A DNA stretch of 64,000 nt from Kordiimonas pumila (GCF_015240255.1 NZ_CP061205.1:2749501-2813500); one strand, 5' to 3'. Positions 26,685 through 36,820 are shown, counted from the stretch's first letter. Notes: a model not told the origin generated them from the letters alone. A program made the numbers and translations.

Positions 26685-26977
26685 GGTTATGCTCCAATAA
26701 ATAAACCGCCCACCCTCAACGGGCATAAATCAGGCATATAAAATCGCACAATTTAGCCCTAAAGTCAAAATGAATAAGATGCTTCCCTACAGCTCAGGGA
26801 AGTATCTATCACCCGGGAAAGTTTAACGCGCTTAACAGGCAAGTTAGAGGTACAGTTTAATTGTAATTTGCTCATGTGGGGCATTAAGGTTTGCTCAAAT
26901 CAAGCCATTATCAACGCGATTTAACACATGCTATTTTACAGGCCATCACACTATTAAGCCTGCATAGCCCAAGGCTA

Positions 26978-27463
26978 TTAGCCCATATCTTTCATAAGCC
27001 TAGATTTCTGCCTATTCCAATCACGCTGCTTTTCGGTTTCGCGCTTGTCATGTAGCTTTTTACCACGCCCAATGCCAATTTGCACTTTTGCCCTGCCCCG
27101 CTCAGTAAACGTAATGCGCAGCGGCACAAGTGTCATGCCATCTTTCTGAACAGACCCTGCAAGGCGGTTAATTTCGCGTCGGTGCATTAAAAGCTTACGT
27201 GGGCGCCTTGGTTCATGGTTAAACCGGTTACCATGCGAGAACTCAGGGATATAGGCATTCACCAACCAAAGCTCGCCGTTCTTTTCCTCAGCGTAGCTTT
27301 CACGGATATTCGCCTGCCCCCCGCGCAGGGACTTAATCTCTGTTCCAGACAAGACGATACCGGCCTCATATTCTTCTTCAATATGATAGAGATGGCGGGC
27401 TTTTCTATTATCCGCAGCAATCCGTGATGGTGCTTTGTCTTTTTTCTTGTTTTTGCCTGCCAT
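26978..27463 (-). CDS. smpB: SsrA-binding protein SmpB
   Basis: A 161-residue SmpB, the partner of tmRNA in rescue of stalled ribosomes. It shows [38 protein letters not shown] and the basic C-terminal tail with [14 protein letters not shown]. The start is ATG 27463 ([10 protein letters not shown]); a frame from 27478 would begin inside dapA and adds five residues. The gene begins eight bases after the dapA stop, so the two are co-transcribed, as in many alphaproteobacteria. No tmRNA gene was found in the window. Confidence 0.95.
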   Translation of the reverse strand: MAGKNKKKDKAPSRIAADNRKARHLYHIEEEYEAGIVLSGTEIKSLRGGQANIRESYAEEKNGELWLVNAYIPEFSHGNRFNHEPRRPRKLLMHRREINRLAGSVQKDGMTLVPLRITFTERGRAKVQIGIGRGKKLHDKRETEKQRDWNRQKSRLMKDMG

Positions 27464-27470
27464 TGAGCAT

Positions 27471-28361
27471 TTACCCAAAATCTACCGGTGAAAGGCCAAG
27501 CTCATAAATGACAGAGGCAAGAATGGCACGAGTACCTTCACTTACCGGCAAAAGCGGCATACGCAGCACATCTTCACACAGACCTAAAAGCGATCCTGCA
27601 TATTTTGCAGGACCTGGGCTTGGCTCCATAAACATGGCGCGGTGAAGCGGCAATAATTTGTCATGCAAACTCAAAGCTTTTTTATAATCGCCCACAGCAG
27701 TAGCCGCCTGAAATTCAGCGCATAATTTGGGGGCAATATTTGCTGATACACTTATGCAGCCTGTCCCCCCCATAGCATTAAAACCAAGCGCGGTTGCATC
27801 TTCCCCAGACAGCTGAAGAAAATCTGGCCCCATGGCAGCGCGCTGGCTGGCACAGCGGTCCAGATCACCCGTTGCATCTTTAACGCCGATAATACGAGGC
27901 AGCTCAAATAACGCACTCATGGTCTGAACATCCATATCCACAACAGAGCGCCCGGGAATATTATAAATGATAATGGGTAGATCAGAAGCATCATGAACGG
28001 CTTTAAAGTGCGCGTACATGCCCTTCTGGCTTGGCTTGTTATAATAAGGTGTCACGATCAGAACAGCATTAGCGCCAGCAGCCTCAGCATGCTGAGTGAA
28101 CTCAATGGCCTCCATAGTGCTATTGGACCCCGCGCCCGCAATAACTGGTACACGACCATCAGCCGCCTCAATACAGGCTTCGACAACTTTTTTATGTTCA
28201 ACATGAGACAACGTTGGGCTTTCACCTGTGGTCCCCACAGGTACCAAGCCAGTCGAGCCTTCCTTTATCTGCCAGTCCACAAACTTCTGAAAGCGTTTAT
28301 AATCAACCGCACCGTCAGCCGTCATTGGAGTAATCAGAGCAGGAATAGAGCCTTGAAACAT
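27471..28361 (-). CDS. dapA: 4-hydroxy-tetrahydrodipicolinate synthase
   Basis: A 296-residue DapA, which condenses pyruvate with aspartate semialdehyde in the lysine and diaminopimelate pathway. The first motif [14 protein letters not shown], the [11 protein letters not shown] motif with the active-site Tyr, and the Schiff-base Lys in [11 protein letters not shown] are present, and the length is standard. The start ATG follows GAGGCTACTGCC. It precedes smpB in the same operon and has a plausible promoter 30-65 bases upstream. Confidence 0.96.
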   Translation of the reverse strand: MFQGSIPALITPMTADGAVDYKRFQKFVDWQIKEGSTGLVPVGTTGESPTLSHVEHKKVVEACIEAADGRVPVIAGAGSNSTMEAIEFTQHAEAAGANAVLIVTPYYNKPSQKGMYAHFKAVHDASDLPIIIYNIPGRSVVDMDVQTMSALFELPRIIGVKDATGDLDRCASQRAAMGPDFLQLSGEDATALGFNAMGGTGCISVSANIAPKLCAEFQAATAVGDYKKALSLHDKLLPLHRAMFMEPSPGPAKYAGSLLGLCEDVLRMPLLPVSEGTRAILASVIYELGLSPVDFG

Positions 28362-28397
28362 GGCAGTAGCCTCAAAAGTTAAAAATAAAGTTGGCGC

Positions 28398-28426
28398 ACA
28401 CTAGCCCCCGCCTAAAAAAAGGGCAA
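28398..28426 (-). promoter_or_regulatory. Probable dapA promoter
   Basis: On the minus strand TTGCCC (28426-28421) and TAGTGT (28403-28398) are separated by 17 bases, ending about 37 bases before the dapA ATG. The match to sigma-70 consensus is moderate and was found by eye. Confidence 0.4.
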
Positions 28427-28532
28427 GCGTCAGGTACACCGGACGGAGAATAATTTCAATAATATAACACCTTAAAATGTAATATCACTATGGCATTAAT
28501 ATGATTTTTCATTGGAGCGTGACTTCATATAC

Positions 28533-28567
28533 TAAAATACTCCGGCCAATCCTGTTAGCCGGAGTAT
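28533..28567 (-). terminator. Terminator of the EF-hand gene
   Basis: ATACTCCGGC (28537-28546) pairs with GCCGGAGTAT (28558-28567), a perfect ten-base stem with an 11-base loop. The minus-strand side ends in ATTTTA, 45-75 bases past the EF-hand gene stop. Confidence 0.75.
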
Positions 28568-28609
28568 TGAGTTTTACCTTATGACCATAGCGTCAATACA
28601 GTAAGTATC

Positions 28610-29188
28610 TTAACGGCGGGAACCTTTCATAGAATGCTCCATATCGCCTTTCCGCATGTCGCCTTTTTTACCGTGATGGTCCTTGCCTCTGTGCTTACCA
28701 GCTTCTTCAGCTTCAGCTTTAGTAATACTGCCATCACCGTTAATGTCTGCGCGTTTAAAGTGACGCACCAGTGGCTCTGCAAACTCAGTCAGGGATATTT
28801 TTTCGTCTTTATTATCATCCATACGGGCCAAAAACTGAACCCGTGTTGGCCTGCGCTCTTCCCATTTTTTCAGCTTCTCCTCAGAAATCTCTTTGCCTTC
28901 TTTTTCCAGCTTTGCCTTCTTTTCAGCCAGCCGTTTTTCCATACCTTCTGGGACAGGCATTTTTTCGGGAAGCTCACTTAATACAATGCTGCCGTCTTTG
29001 TTTTTGTCAAATTCAGCAAATTTCATCTGAACACTTGCCATCATTTCAGCGTGGGTTACTACACCATCAGCATTTTTGTCAGCCTTGGTGAACATTTCCA
29101 TTTTGTCGCCGCCGCCGTCTGCGCTTGCCGCGCCAGTTGCCAGAACTGCAAGCACTGATACCAAAGTATATACTGTCGTTTTTTTCAT
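28610..29188 (-). CDS. Secreted EF-hand calcium-binding protein
   Basis: A 192-residue exported protein with a signal peptide (1-23, ending GAASA) and four EF-hand loops: DKNADGVVTHAE, DKNKDGSIVLSE, DDNKDEKISLTE and DINGDGSITKAE. A charged Lys/Glu-rich spacer of about 45 residues separates loops two and three, and the C-terminus is rich in His, Lys and Gly (HRGKDHHGKKGD). The start at ATG 29188 has AGAGGAC upstream; a frame to 29206 is less likely. Proteins of this kind are common in marine alphaproteobacteria and bind calcium in the periplasm or at the surface; the partner is unknown. It is divergent from the M1 peptidase gene. Confidence 0.87.
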   Translation of the reverse strand: MKKTTVYTLVSVLAVLATGAASADGGGDKMEMFTKADKNADGVVTHAEMMASVQMKFAEFDKNKDGSIVLSELPEKMPVPEGMEKRLAEKKAKLEKEGKEISEEKLKKWEERRPTRVQFLARMDDNKDEKISLTEFAEPLVRHFKRADINGDGSITKAEAEEAGKHRGKDHHGKKGDMRKGDMEHSMKGSRR

Positions 29189-29366
29189 AATGTCCTCTTC
29201 TCTCACTATTGTGACTGGTTATGTACCCCTGCTACGGGCTGAAAATGCTTTTACCTTCGCACTTTGTTGAACACATAAATGTGAACCAGCACTGCCTGTG
29301 GCTTGTACATTTGTAAAATTTGCCTTAGACATTTGCTTAATCGAACAACACTCAGGGCTTTTTCTT

Positions 29367-31733
29367 ATGCGTATTTTCAGCGTACTTACTGCTATTTTCT
29401 TGAGCTTTTCTGTACATGCAGAGGTCGTACAACAAACCAAAGGCTCATTTCAGGACAAGTTCAGAGAGCTTGAAGAACACCTGCCAACACCGAATGTGTA
29501 TCGTACAGGCTCTGGGGCACCCGGACACCAGTACTGGCAACAAAAGGTAGATTACAAAATAGCCGTTACGCTGGACGAAAAAAAACGACAAATAACAGGC
29601 AGTGAAACTGTTAAATATATTAACAACAGCCCTGATACACTGCGGTATATCTGGCTTCAGCTAGACCAAAACCGGTTTTCAAAACATTCTGATGCCTATG
29701 CCACAATAGAACAGGGATCAGAAGCTGCCCAAAAAATGGGGTTTAGCACATTACAGTTTATGCGGCTTACGCATGAAAAAGACTGGGGCCTGAATCTAAC
29801 CGAAGTTAAATCTGCAGGTGCAGATCTGACATATACTATCAACGATACAATGATGCGCCTTGAGCTGCCTGAACCCCTTAAAGCTGGTCAAGAGTTCGAT
29901 TTCACCATCAAATGGTGGTACAATATTCCAGAAGCAAAAATGATGGGCGGCGCCAGAGGTGGTTATGAAACTTATGAGCGTGACGGTAACGATGTCTATT
30001 TCATTGCACAGTGGTTCCCCCGGCTTGCTGCCTACACCGACCTTAAAGGCTGGGAACATAAGCAGTTCCTTGGAACGGGTGAATTTACGCTAGAGTTTGG
30101 CGATTATGATGTCAGCATTACCGTGCCAGCGGACCATATTGTAGGCGCAACAGGCGAACTGCAAAATGCCCGTGACATGCTAACAAAAGACCAGCGTGAC
30201 CGGCTGGACAAAGCTAAAACCTCTAAGAAACCTGTTTTTATTGTCACCAAAGACGAAGCCCTTGAAAACGAAAAGGAAGGCACAGACAAAACAAAAACAT
30301 GGCACTTTTCCGCACAAAATGTGCGTGATTTTGCCTTTGCCAGCTCGCGTAAATTTGTGTGGGATGCCATGGGCGTGAAAATGCCTGAAAGTGGCCGCAC
30401 CGTGATGGCCATGTCTCTTTACCCTGAAGAAGGCATGCCCTTATGGGATAAATACTCCACACATGCTATTGCACATTCCCTTTCGGTATATAGCCGCTTT
30501 GCGCTTGAATACCCCTACCCTACTTCATGGTCTGTTAACGGCCCCATTAGTGGCGGCATGGAATATCCCATGATTACGTCAAATGGTCCGCGCCCCGTTA
30601 TAGAAACAAAAGACGGAGAAGAAGTCCGCACCTACACAAAGCGCGCAAAATATGGCCTTATTTCAGTTATTATACACGAGGTAGGGCATAATTTCTTCCC
30701 CATGATCGTAAACTCGGACGAGCGCAACTGGGCATGGATGGACGAAGGCCTCAATAGCTTCCTGCAATCGCTTGCTGAAAGGGAATGGGAAGAAAATTAT
30801 CCATCAAGATATGGCCGCCCTAAAGAGGCTGTGCCTTACATGCTTAACCCTGAGCAAACACCGATTATGACACAGTCAGACAGCATAATTGGGTATGGGC
30901 CTAATGCTTATACCAAGCCTGCAGTTGCCCTTAATATTTTGCGCGAGACAGTGATGGGGCGCGAACTTTTTGATTATGCCTTTAAAGAATATGCGCGCCG
31001 GTGGGCTTTTAAACGCCCGTACCCTGCGGATTTTTTTAGAACCATGGAAGATGCCTCAGCCAAAGACCTAGACTGGTTCTGGCGTGGCTGGTTCTATACT
31101 ACAGATCATGTCGATATAGCACTTACAGGCGTAAGTCATGCCACGATAAACTCACAAGACCCCGCCGTTGAAAACGAAATCAACCGCAAGAAGGAAACGG
31201 ATTCTGATCGTTACATTGGGGAAATGCGCAATAGAGAAGCCAATATGGCGCTCCGCGTAAAAGAGCACCCAGAACTGTTAGACTTTTACAATGAAAATGA
31301 TGACTTCATTGTAACAGAACAGCAAAAAGAAACCTATACAACCATGCTGGATGGGCTCAAGGGATGGGAGAAAGAACTACTGAAATTTGGGCATGAACTG
31401 TATTTTGTTGATTTTAAAAATATTGGCGGCCTTGTCATGCCTCTTGTGCTTCAGATCGACTATGTTGATGGCAGCACAGAAGAAGTTAGAGTTGGTGCTG
31501 AAATCTGGCGATCAAATAGCCACAAGGTGACCAAACTTCTAGTCCGCGACAAAGAAATAAAACACATCAAGCTTGACCCATGGAACGAGCTTGCCGATGC
31601 CGATAGTAACAATAATAGCTGGCCTGCAGAGGTAGTCGAAAGCCGACTGGAGCTCTTTAAACGAAAAGAACAACGCAACCTGATGAAAGAAGTATTGGAT
31701 GGGGTTAAAAAAAGTGAAGGGGCAACTCAGTAG
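29367..31733 (+). CDS. M1-family metallopeptidase, exported
   Basis: A 788-residue zinc aminopeptidase-like protein. The start is set at ATG 29367, which begins a Sec signal (MRIFSVLTAIFLSFSVHAE); a frame from 29298 puts 23 unlikely residues before it. The zinc site is HEVGH at residues 437-441 with Glu460 in WAWMDEGLNSF, exactly 18 residues after the second His, and GGMEYP upstream matches the exopeptidase GxMEN motif. The N-terminal beta-domain and the C-terminal region agree with the M1 fold. It should cleave peptides in the periplasm or outside the cell. A possible terminator hairpin follows at 31775-31810. Confidence 0.9.
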   Translation: MRIFSVLTAIFLSFSVHAEVVQQTKGSFQDKFRELEEHLPTPNVYRTGSGAPGHQYWQQKVDYKIAVTLDEKKRQITGSETVKYINNSPDTLRYIWLQLDQNRFSKHSDAYATIEQGSEAAQKMGFSTLQFMRLTHEKDWGLNLTEVKSAGADLTYTINDTMMRLELPEPLKAGQEFDFTIKWWYNIPEAKMMGGARGGYETYERDGNDVYFIAQWFPRLAAYTDLKGWEHKQFLGTGEFTLEFGDYDVSITVPADHIVGATGELQNARDMLTKDQRDRLDKAKTSKKPVFIVTKDEALENEKEGTDKTKTWHFSAQNVRDFAFASSRKFVWDAMGVKMPESGRTVMAMSLYPEEGMPLWDKYSTHAIAHSLSVYSRFALEYPYPTSWSVNGPISGGMEYPMITSNGPRPVIETKDGEEVRTYTKRAKYGLISVIIHEVGHNFFPMIVNSDERNWAWMDEGLNSFLQSLAEREWEENYPSRYGRPKEAVPYMLNPEQTPIMTQSDSIIGYGPNAYTKPAVALNILRETVMGRELFDYAFKEYARRWAFKRPYPADFFRTMEDASAKDLDWFWRGWFYTTDHVDIALTGVSHATINSQDPAVENEINRKKETDSDRYIGEMRNREANMALRVKEHPELLDFYNENDDFIVTEQQKETYTTMLDGLKGWEKELLKFGHELYFVDFKNIGGLVMPLVLQIDYVDGSTEEVRVGAEIWRSNSHKVTKLLVRDKEIKHIKLDPWNELADADSNNNSWPAEVVESRLELFKRKEQRNLMKEVLDGVKKSEGATQ

Positions 31734-31774
31734 CAACCATTCATTTTTCACTGTGTATAGAGTAACTTGTTAAA

Positions 31775-31810
31775 AAACTGGCATATTAAGCTATTAGAAT
31801 GTGCCAGTTT
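31775..31810 (+). terminator. Weak hairpin after the M1 peptidase gene
   Basis: AAACTGGCA (31775-31783) pairs with TGCCAGTTT (31802-31810) over an 18-base loop, about 40 bases after the stop. It lacks a strong T run, so termination is only probable. Confidence 0.45.
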
Positions 31811-31898
31811 AAAATATGAAACTGTTCATGTTTTTATTGACAATTATTCCTACTTACTGTCCTTTCGCTATCTGGAACCACAATGAAGACTTTAAATA

Positions 31899-33044
31899 GT
31901 GCAAGGCAGTAATAGAATAAATCTGATACTCGGCGCTGTTGTAGTATTTTTGATGGTGTTTGCTTTTTTTTGCCCACCTTCACCATACGAGCAGCTCGCA
32001 CTCATATTCGGAGTTATACTGGTTGTTCTTTTAGTAACGTTTTCTCTGCGCGATGTTCTCACACATATTGATATACCGAGCAATGACTGGACACTCGACC
32101 CCGAGATGTTGCCTGAAGGCGTTATTATCACTGATTTAAACGGCAATATTACCTATTATAATAGTTTGGCACACAAGCTGGTTCCTGAATGCATTGAAAA
32201 CAACTCCATTTCCGAACTTTTCAATATTTGGCACAGCGAGCTCGTTAACAGGCAGCAAGCGGATGAAGTGATCCAAGCAGTATTATCTGCTCCTGACATG
32301 CAGTTTTCTGAATTGCTTTATCTTGAGAATGGTCGTGTATATGAACGTATTACACGCGCTATTCCCAATAAAGCAATCCGCATATGGCTACTACGCGATA
32401 TCAGCCACCTTCAGTCTGCGCACTCTGACAGTAATATGCACGCAACCCTGCTGGAGGCCGATGCAGCAAGGGCAGTTGAACTTGCAGAGCAACTGTTTCA
32501 TGCCAAAACGGAACTGGAAGCAAAGCAGGCCGAGCTCACCCGTCTTGCCAATACAGATTCTTTAACCGGTCTTCTAAACCGCCGTAGGTTTACTGTCTTG
32601 GGCGAGCAAGTACTAAAAAGTAGCCTCAACGAGAATATCTGGATATTGATGCTGGATATTGATTACTTCAAACGCATCAATGATACATTCGGTCATGCAG
32701 CAGGTGATATAGCTATTAGAGAATTCGCCGCCATTGTAACCACAAAAATTGGCAAAAGCGGGTTTGTTGGGCGCATGGGCGGGGAAGAGTTTGCTGCAAT
32801 ACTGGAGGACTGTGACCGAGATAAAGCTATTATCATTGCAGAACAAATTCGCAAAGAAACGGCTAAACACCAAACTGTAAGCGGCGTTGAAAAATTCAGG
32901 TTCACCTGTAGCATTGGCGTTGCGCAGTGGCAAAAAGACGAAATCACGATTGAAGCGGTGCTAGACCGCGCCGATCAGGCACTCTATAGTGCCAAAAGCT
33001 TTGGGCGCAATCGCGTTGTTGGCTATGAAGTAAGCGATACTTAA
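31899..33044 (+). CDS. Membrane diguanylate cyclase (PAS-GGDEF)
   Basis: A 381-residue c-di-GMP synthase. Two N-terminal membrane helices (about 8-26 and 30-50) precede a degenerate PAS-like region (PEGVIITDLNGNITYYNSLAH), a coiled coil (about 180-215) and a GGDEF domain (215-375) starting DSLTGLLNRRRF with an intact GGEEF active site. The inhibitory RxxD I-site, five residues before GGEEF, is absent (GKSG at that position), so product inhibition is not expected. The start is GTG at 31899 without a clear ribosome site; a later start would cut into the first helix. The stop abuts the next gene's ATG with no gap. Confidence 0.9.
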   Translation: MQGSNRINLILGAVVVFLMVFAFFCPPSPYEQLALIFGVILVVLLVTFSLRDVLTHIDIPSNDWTLDPEMLPEGVIITDLNGNITYYNSLAHKLVPECIENNSISELFNIWHSELVNRQQADEVIQAVLSAPDMQFSELLYLENGRVYERITRAIPNKAIRIWLLRDISHLQSAHSDSNMHATLLEADAARAVELAEQLFHAKTELEAKQAELTRLANTDSLTGLLNRRRFTVLGEQVLKSSLNENIWILMLDIDYFKRINDTFGHAAGDIAIREFAAIVTTKIGKSGFVGRMGGEEFAAILEDCDRDKAIIIAEQIRKETAKHQTVSGVEKFRFTCSIGVAQWQKDEITIEAVLDRADQALYSAKSFGRNRVVGYEVSDT

Positions 33045-33560
33045 ATGATCCAAAAAACACTCAAAGGCCTTATATTCTGCTGCATATTGTGGGTGACGAT
33101 TACCTGCCCTGCTACCGCACACAATGTCTTTGCCTCAATCACGACAATCGAATGGAACGAAAGTGATAATTCCATTGAGGCCATATTAGAACTTCATGGC
33201 CATGAGCTGGAAGCAAAACTTTCTTTTGATAAAAATGAACGCCTGTCATTTTTAAACGACGAAGACTACGATAAACTTGCCGCGGCAACAAAAGATTATG
33301 TCAGTCAAAACTTCCATATTGACACGAATGGTAACAAAATACCGCTAACCTATGTAGGCATGGAAACTAAGGGGCAACTGGTAACCATTTATATGGAAGC
33401 CTCCCTGCCTTCTGCACCAAACAACATAGCTATACACAACGATATCCTGCTTGACGCCCTTCCCGGCCAAACGAACTCAGTTATCGTTACCATTAAGGGT
33501 GTTCGTAAAGGCGGCGACATAACAGCGGATACAGGCCCCCTTATCTTATCATTTGACTGA
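33045..33560 (+). CDS. Secreted DUF6702-like protein
   Basis: A 171-residue exported protein with a signal peptide ending TCPATA and a mature N-terminus HNVFASITTIEWNESDNSIEA (first 20: HNVFASITTIEWNESDNSIE). The His at the mature start, followed by a strand containing an S/T-x-I-E-W/Y-N motif, resembles the DUF6702 group, whose function is unknown. The remaining sequence looks beta-rich. It starts directly after the diguanylate cyclase stop, so the pair is translated from one message and may act together, although no functional link is known. Confidence 0.6.
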   Translation: MIQKTLKGLIFCCILWVTITCPATAHNVFASITTIEWNESDNSIEAILELHGHELEAKLSFDKNERLSFLNDEDYDKLAAATKDYVSQNFHIDTNGNKIPLTYVGMETKGQLVTIYMEASLPSAPNNIAIHNDILLDALPGQTNSVIVTIKGVRKGGDITADTGPLILSFD

Positions 33561-33659
33561 ATTTCACATCAAACTTGGCTTCAGACAATTTCTTCGCTTG
33601 CCTGTCATTTTCATGGGAAGTAATCTTTTCCCTTAAATCTTAATAATTGCGAGAAGCAT

Positions 33660-34025
33660 ATGTTTAACACCCCACGCCGTACATTGTTGACTTGTTGTTT
33701 TATAGCGGGCCTTGTTGCCACACCGGCCATGCTCGCCGAAGCACAAGAGAATAACACAACAAACAATGCCCTTGTTGATTTTGCACACCAAAGCGGCACA
33801 ATGGCAGGCGGTGCACAGTTCTGTATGGCAGAAGAAGATACTCTTGAAGAGTACATTGGGGCCGTCGAAGCGCGTATTGCACTGCTTGCAAAAGATGACT
33901 ACGAGAAAATTTTTGGCAGGCTAGAATTTAAAAATACTTTTGCAGTTTCAAGCGCCACAGAACCTTCTAGCGGCTGTGAGCAACATATGAGAGCCTTTAG
34001 CTCTATCATCAAGGACATTCAGTAA
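33660..34025 (+). CDS. Small secreted hypothetical protein
   Basis: A 121-residue exported protein with a signal peptide (about 1-28, LLTCCFIAGLVATPAMLAEA) and an acidic mature part containing two cysteines far apart (QFCMAEED and SSGCEQH), which might form a disulfide. I recognise no family. GAGAAG lies five bases before the ATG. It precedes the DUF5117 protease by 74 bases and may share its transcript. Confidence 0.65.
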   Translation: MFNTPRRTLLTCCFIAGLVATPAMLAEAQENNTTNNALVDFAHQSGTMAGGAQFCMAEEDTLEEYIGAVEARIALLAKDDYEKIFGRLEFKNTFAVSSATEPSSGCEQHMRAFSSIIKDIQ

Positions 34026-34099
34026 GCCCCTTGTTCCGTCAATACGCACTGGTGCCATGTAAGGCCTATAACCATAAAATGCCTTTAGGAGAATCGACT

Positions 34100-36766
34100 G
34101 TGGAAACTATTCAACTGGGTTTGAAACAGATAATATTTTTGATTGCTCTTGGCAGCTTTAGTAGTAGCGCACTTTATGCACAAGAAGATCAGCCAGAGCC
34201 TCCGGCCGCTGAAACAAAGCAGGATGAAGTATCAGAGAGTGATGCTTCGGACAAGGAAGACAAAGAAAAGGTAAAAGAAGAAGTAAAAAAAGATAAAAAG
34301 ATTAAGGACTTGGTGAAAGATCACGAAGTTCTTGATGGTATTTTCAAGCTCTACCGTGACCCTAAGAGTGGCGCCTTAACTATGGCTATTAGGGAAGACC
34401 AGCTAGATAAAGACTATATCTATTTTTCCCATATTGCCGACGGCGTAACGGAAGGCGGTCATTTTCGCGGACAATACATGAGCCAAAAAGTGATCAAACT
34501 TGTAAAATACTATAATCGCATAGAGTTCATTCAGCAGAATCCCTATTTTTACTTTGACCCAGCAAGCAACCTTTCGAAAGCAAAAGACGCTAATATAAGC
34601 ACTGCTACATTGTCAGCTCACCCTATTTTAGCCTCAGATTCTGAGCAAAAAATATACCTGATAAACGTAGATGACCTGTTTAAATCAGAAGCACTTGATC
34701 AGGTTAAGCCTACACCGGACCCAAAAGATAAACCCGGGCAAAACTTTCAACTAGGGAAGCTGTCATCCGGTAAATCAAAAATATCAGAAATTCACAACTA
34801 CCCGAAAAACCTTTCTGTCTTGGTTAATTATGTCTATTCCAACCCTGCCCCGCTAAATGCCGGGAGTTGGTTTGACATTACTGACGCACGTAATGTGACA
34901 GTCAAGATGCAACACACGCTGATCGCCATGCCAGAAAACGATTATAAGCCCCGGTATGATGATCCCAGAGTTGGCTATTTTATTGACTATGTTAATGATA
35001 TGACCAGCCCATCAGCTACCCCATGGCGCGATATGATTCACAGGTGGAATTTAGTAAAGAAAAACCCATCTGCCAAACTCTCTGAACCTGTTGAGCCTAT
35101 CGTTTGGTGGATAGAAAACACAACACCTGAAGAAATTCGCCCAATCATTAAGGATGCAGCCGAGGCATGGAATATAGCCTTCGAGGCCGCAGGGTTCAAA
35201 AATGCCTTACAGGTAAAAATTCAGCCTGATGATGCGGGTTGGGACGCAGGCGATATACGCTACAATGTGCTCCGTTGGACATCAAGTCCGCGCCCGCCAT
35301 TTGGCGGCTATGGTCCAAGTTTTACAAACCCGAGAACAGGACAAATACTTGGTGCCGATATTATGCTGGAATATTCATTCCTCACGCGGCACTTAACTCA
35401 AAGTAACGTTTTTGAAGATACGCTGCTAGAAACCAGTACGGCGCATAATAACACTCTCTCAGAGGAGGCTCTGGCAACCTTTAAAAACCACGAACAATCG
35501 TGCCAAATGGCAAACCATTTACAGCTGAATAATATGCTAGCGCACACACTTGCTATGGTGATTGACCAAGGCGGCGACATTGACGCAAAAAATGAACTTG
35601 TTAAGGAGTCCATTTATTACCTGATTTTGCATGAACTTGGCCACACTCTAGGGCTAAACCATAATATGAAGGCAACACAGGCACGATCCTACAGTACAGC
35701 GCATGATATAGAAGCACAGTCGAACGGCCTTGCCGGATCTGTAATGGACTACCCTGCCGTTAACTTTGCACCAAGAGGCAAAAAGCAATCCCATTACTAC
35801 AGTGTACGCCCTGGCGACTATGACATATGGGCCATTCAGTTTGGCTACGACCCTGACCTAAATGATCCTGTTGCGCGTGAAAAGCATTTGGCCAAGTCAA
35901 CAGATAAGGCTTTAGCCTTTGGCAATGATGCTGATGACATGCGCGCACCCGGCAAAGGGATTGATCCACGCGTAAACATTTATGACATGACTGATAATGC
36001 CATACAGTACGCTGAAGACAGGTTGAAACTGGATGCTATCGCACTTAGCACCATGCGTGAAAAACTTATAAAGAACGGGGAAGGCTACCAAGAACTTAGA
36101 AATGCCTACCTTATCGTCACAAACGATATTGCATGGCAAGGCCGCGTTATATCCCGCTATATAGGGGGCATATATGTTGACCGTGCAGTCGCGGGGCAAG
36201 AAGGCGCAACCGCACCCTACACCCCCGTAGAAATAGTAAAGCAACGACAGGCGATGCGCGTTCTTCGACAGTATATATTTGCCCCAGATGCCTTTATGAC
36301 GGACCCTAAGCTACTGCAGCATATTGCTATTCAAAGACGTGGCTTTTTTCATTATTCCGGCACTGAAGACCCAAAAATTCATTCTCGCGCAGGGCAAATT
36401 CAAGCTGATATTTTAAACCAAATTCTACACCCTAGAACTTTAATGAGAATTGTAGACTCTAGCCTATACGGTAATAACTACAGTATCACAGATGTTATGA
36501 GAGATTTGACAAGTGCTGTTTTTGACGATGATGCACGAGGCATTGTTAATAGCTTCCGTCAAGAGCTTCAGATTATGTATGTAAACGGCCTTGTGGGCAT
36601 TTTAAAAGGCAATGATCATGATTATATTGCCAGATCAAATGCTTTTGAAAACCTGAATGATATTAGGAAGAATATGGCTCGTTGGCGTGGCGATGCTGCA
36701 ACACGAGCACACAGGGATCATATTTCATTTCTGATTGATAAAGCACTTGAGGTATACCATGGCTAA
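34100..36766 (+). CDS. Exported zinc metalloprotease, DUF5117/DUF4953 family
   Basis: An 888-residue secreted protease. The start is chosen at GTG 34100, with AGGAG eight bases upstream; from 34031 the frame would add 23 residues. A signal peptide (about 1-26) is followed by an acidic Lys/Glu-rich stretch (30-75), then the DUF5118/DUF5117 domains and a zinc domain whose site HELGHTLGLNH (His511, Glu512, His515, His521) is a metzincin-type HExxHxxGxxH. GSVMDYP after it corresponds to the Met-turn. The C-terminal part is helical. This family is widespread in Bacteroidetes and marine proteobacteria; substrate unknown. A Sel1 gene is convergent at its end. Confidence 0.88.
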   Translation: METIQLGLKQIIFLIALGSFSSSALYAQEDQPEPPAAETKQDEVSESDASDKEDKEKVKEEVKKDKKIKDLVKDHEVLDGIFKLYRDPKSGALTMAIREDQLDKDYIYFSHIADGVTEGGHFRGQYMSQKVIKLVKYYNRIEFIQQNPYFYFDPASNLSKAKDANISTATLSAHPILASDSEQKIYLINVDDLFKSEALDQVKPTPDPKDKPGQNFQLGKLSSGKSKISEIHNYPKNLSVLVNYVYSNPAPLNAGSWFDITDARNVTVKMQHTLIAMPENDYKPRYDDPRVGYFIDYVNDMTSPSATPWRDMIHRWNLVKKNPSAKLSEPVEPIVWWIENTTPEEIRPIIKDAAEAWNIAFEAAGFKNALQVKIQPDDAGWDAGDIRYNVLRWTSSPRPPFGGYGPSFTNPRTGQILGADIMLEYSFLTRHLTQSNVFEDTLLETSTAHNNTLSEEALATFKNHEQSCQMANHLQLNNMLAHTLAMVIDQGGDIDAKNELVKESIYYLILHELGHTLGLNHNMKATQARSYSTAHDIEAQSNGLAGSVMDYPAVNFAPRGKKQSHYYSVRPGDYDIWAIQFGYDPDLNDPVAREKHLAKSTDKALAFGNDADDMRAPGKGIDPRVNIYDMTDNAIQYAEDRLKLDAIALSTMREKLIKNGEGYQELRNAYLIVTNDIAWQGRVISRYIGGIYVDRAVAGQEGATAPYTPVEIVKQRQAMRVLRQYIFAPDAFMTDPKLLQHIAIQRRGFFHYSGTEDPKIHSRAGQIQADILNQILHPRTLMRIVDSSLYGNNYSITDVMRDLTSAVFDDDARGIVNSFRQELQIMYVNGLVGILKGNDHDYIARSNAFENLNDIRKNMARWRGDAATRAHRDHISFLIDKALEVYHG

Positions 36767-36820
36767 TATCACTATTTGCCAGTTAAAGCTGAGGTAAAAC
36801 TCTTATCCAGTTCCGTCAAC

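Noticed and set aside
26772-26793. Hairpin with stem CTTCCCT/AGGGAAG downstream of smpB
   Set aside because: No T run on either side and more than 180 bases from the smpB stop, so not accepted as a terminator.
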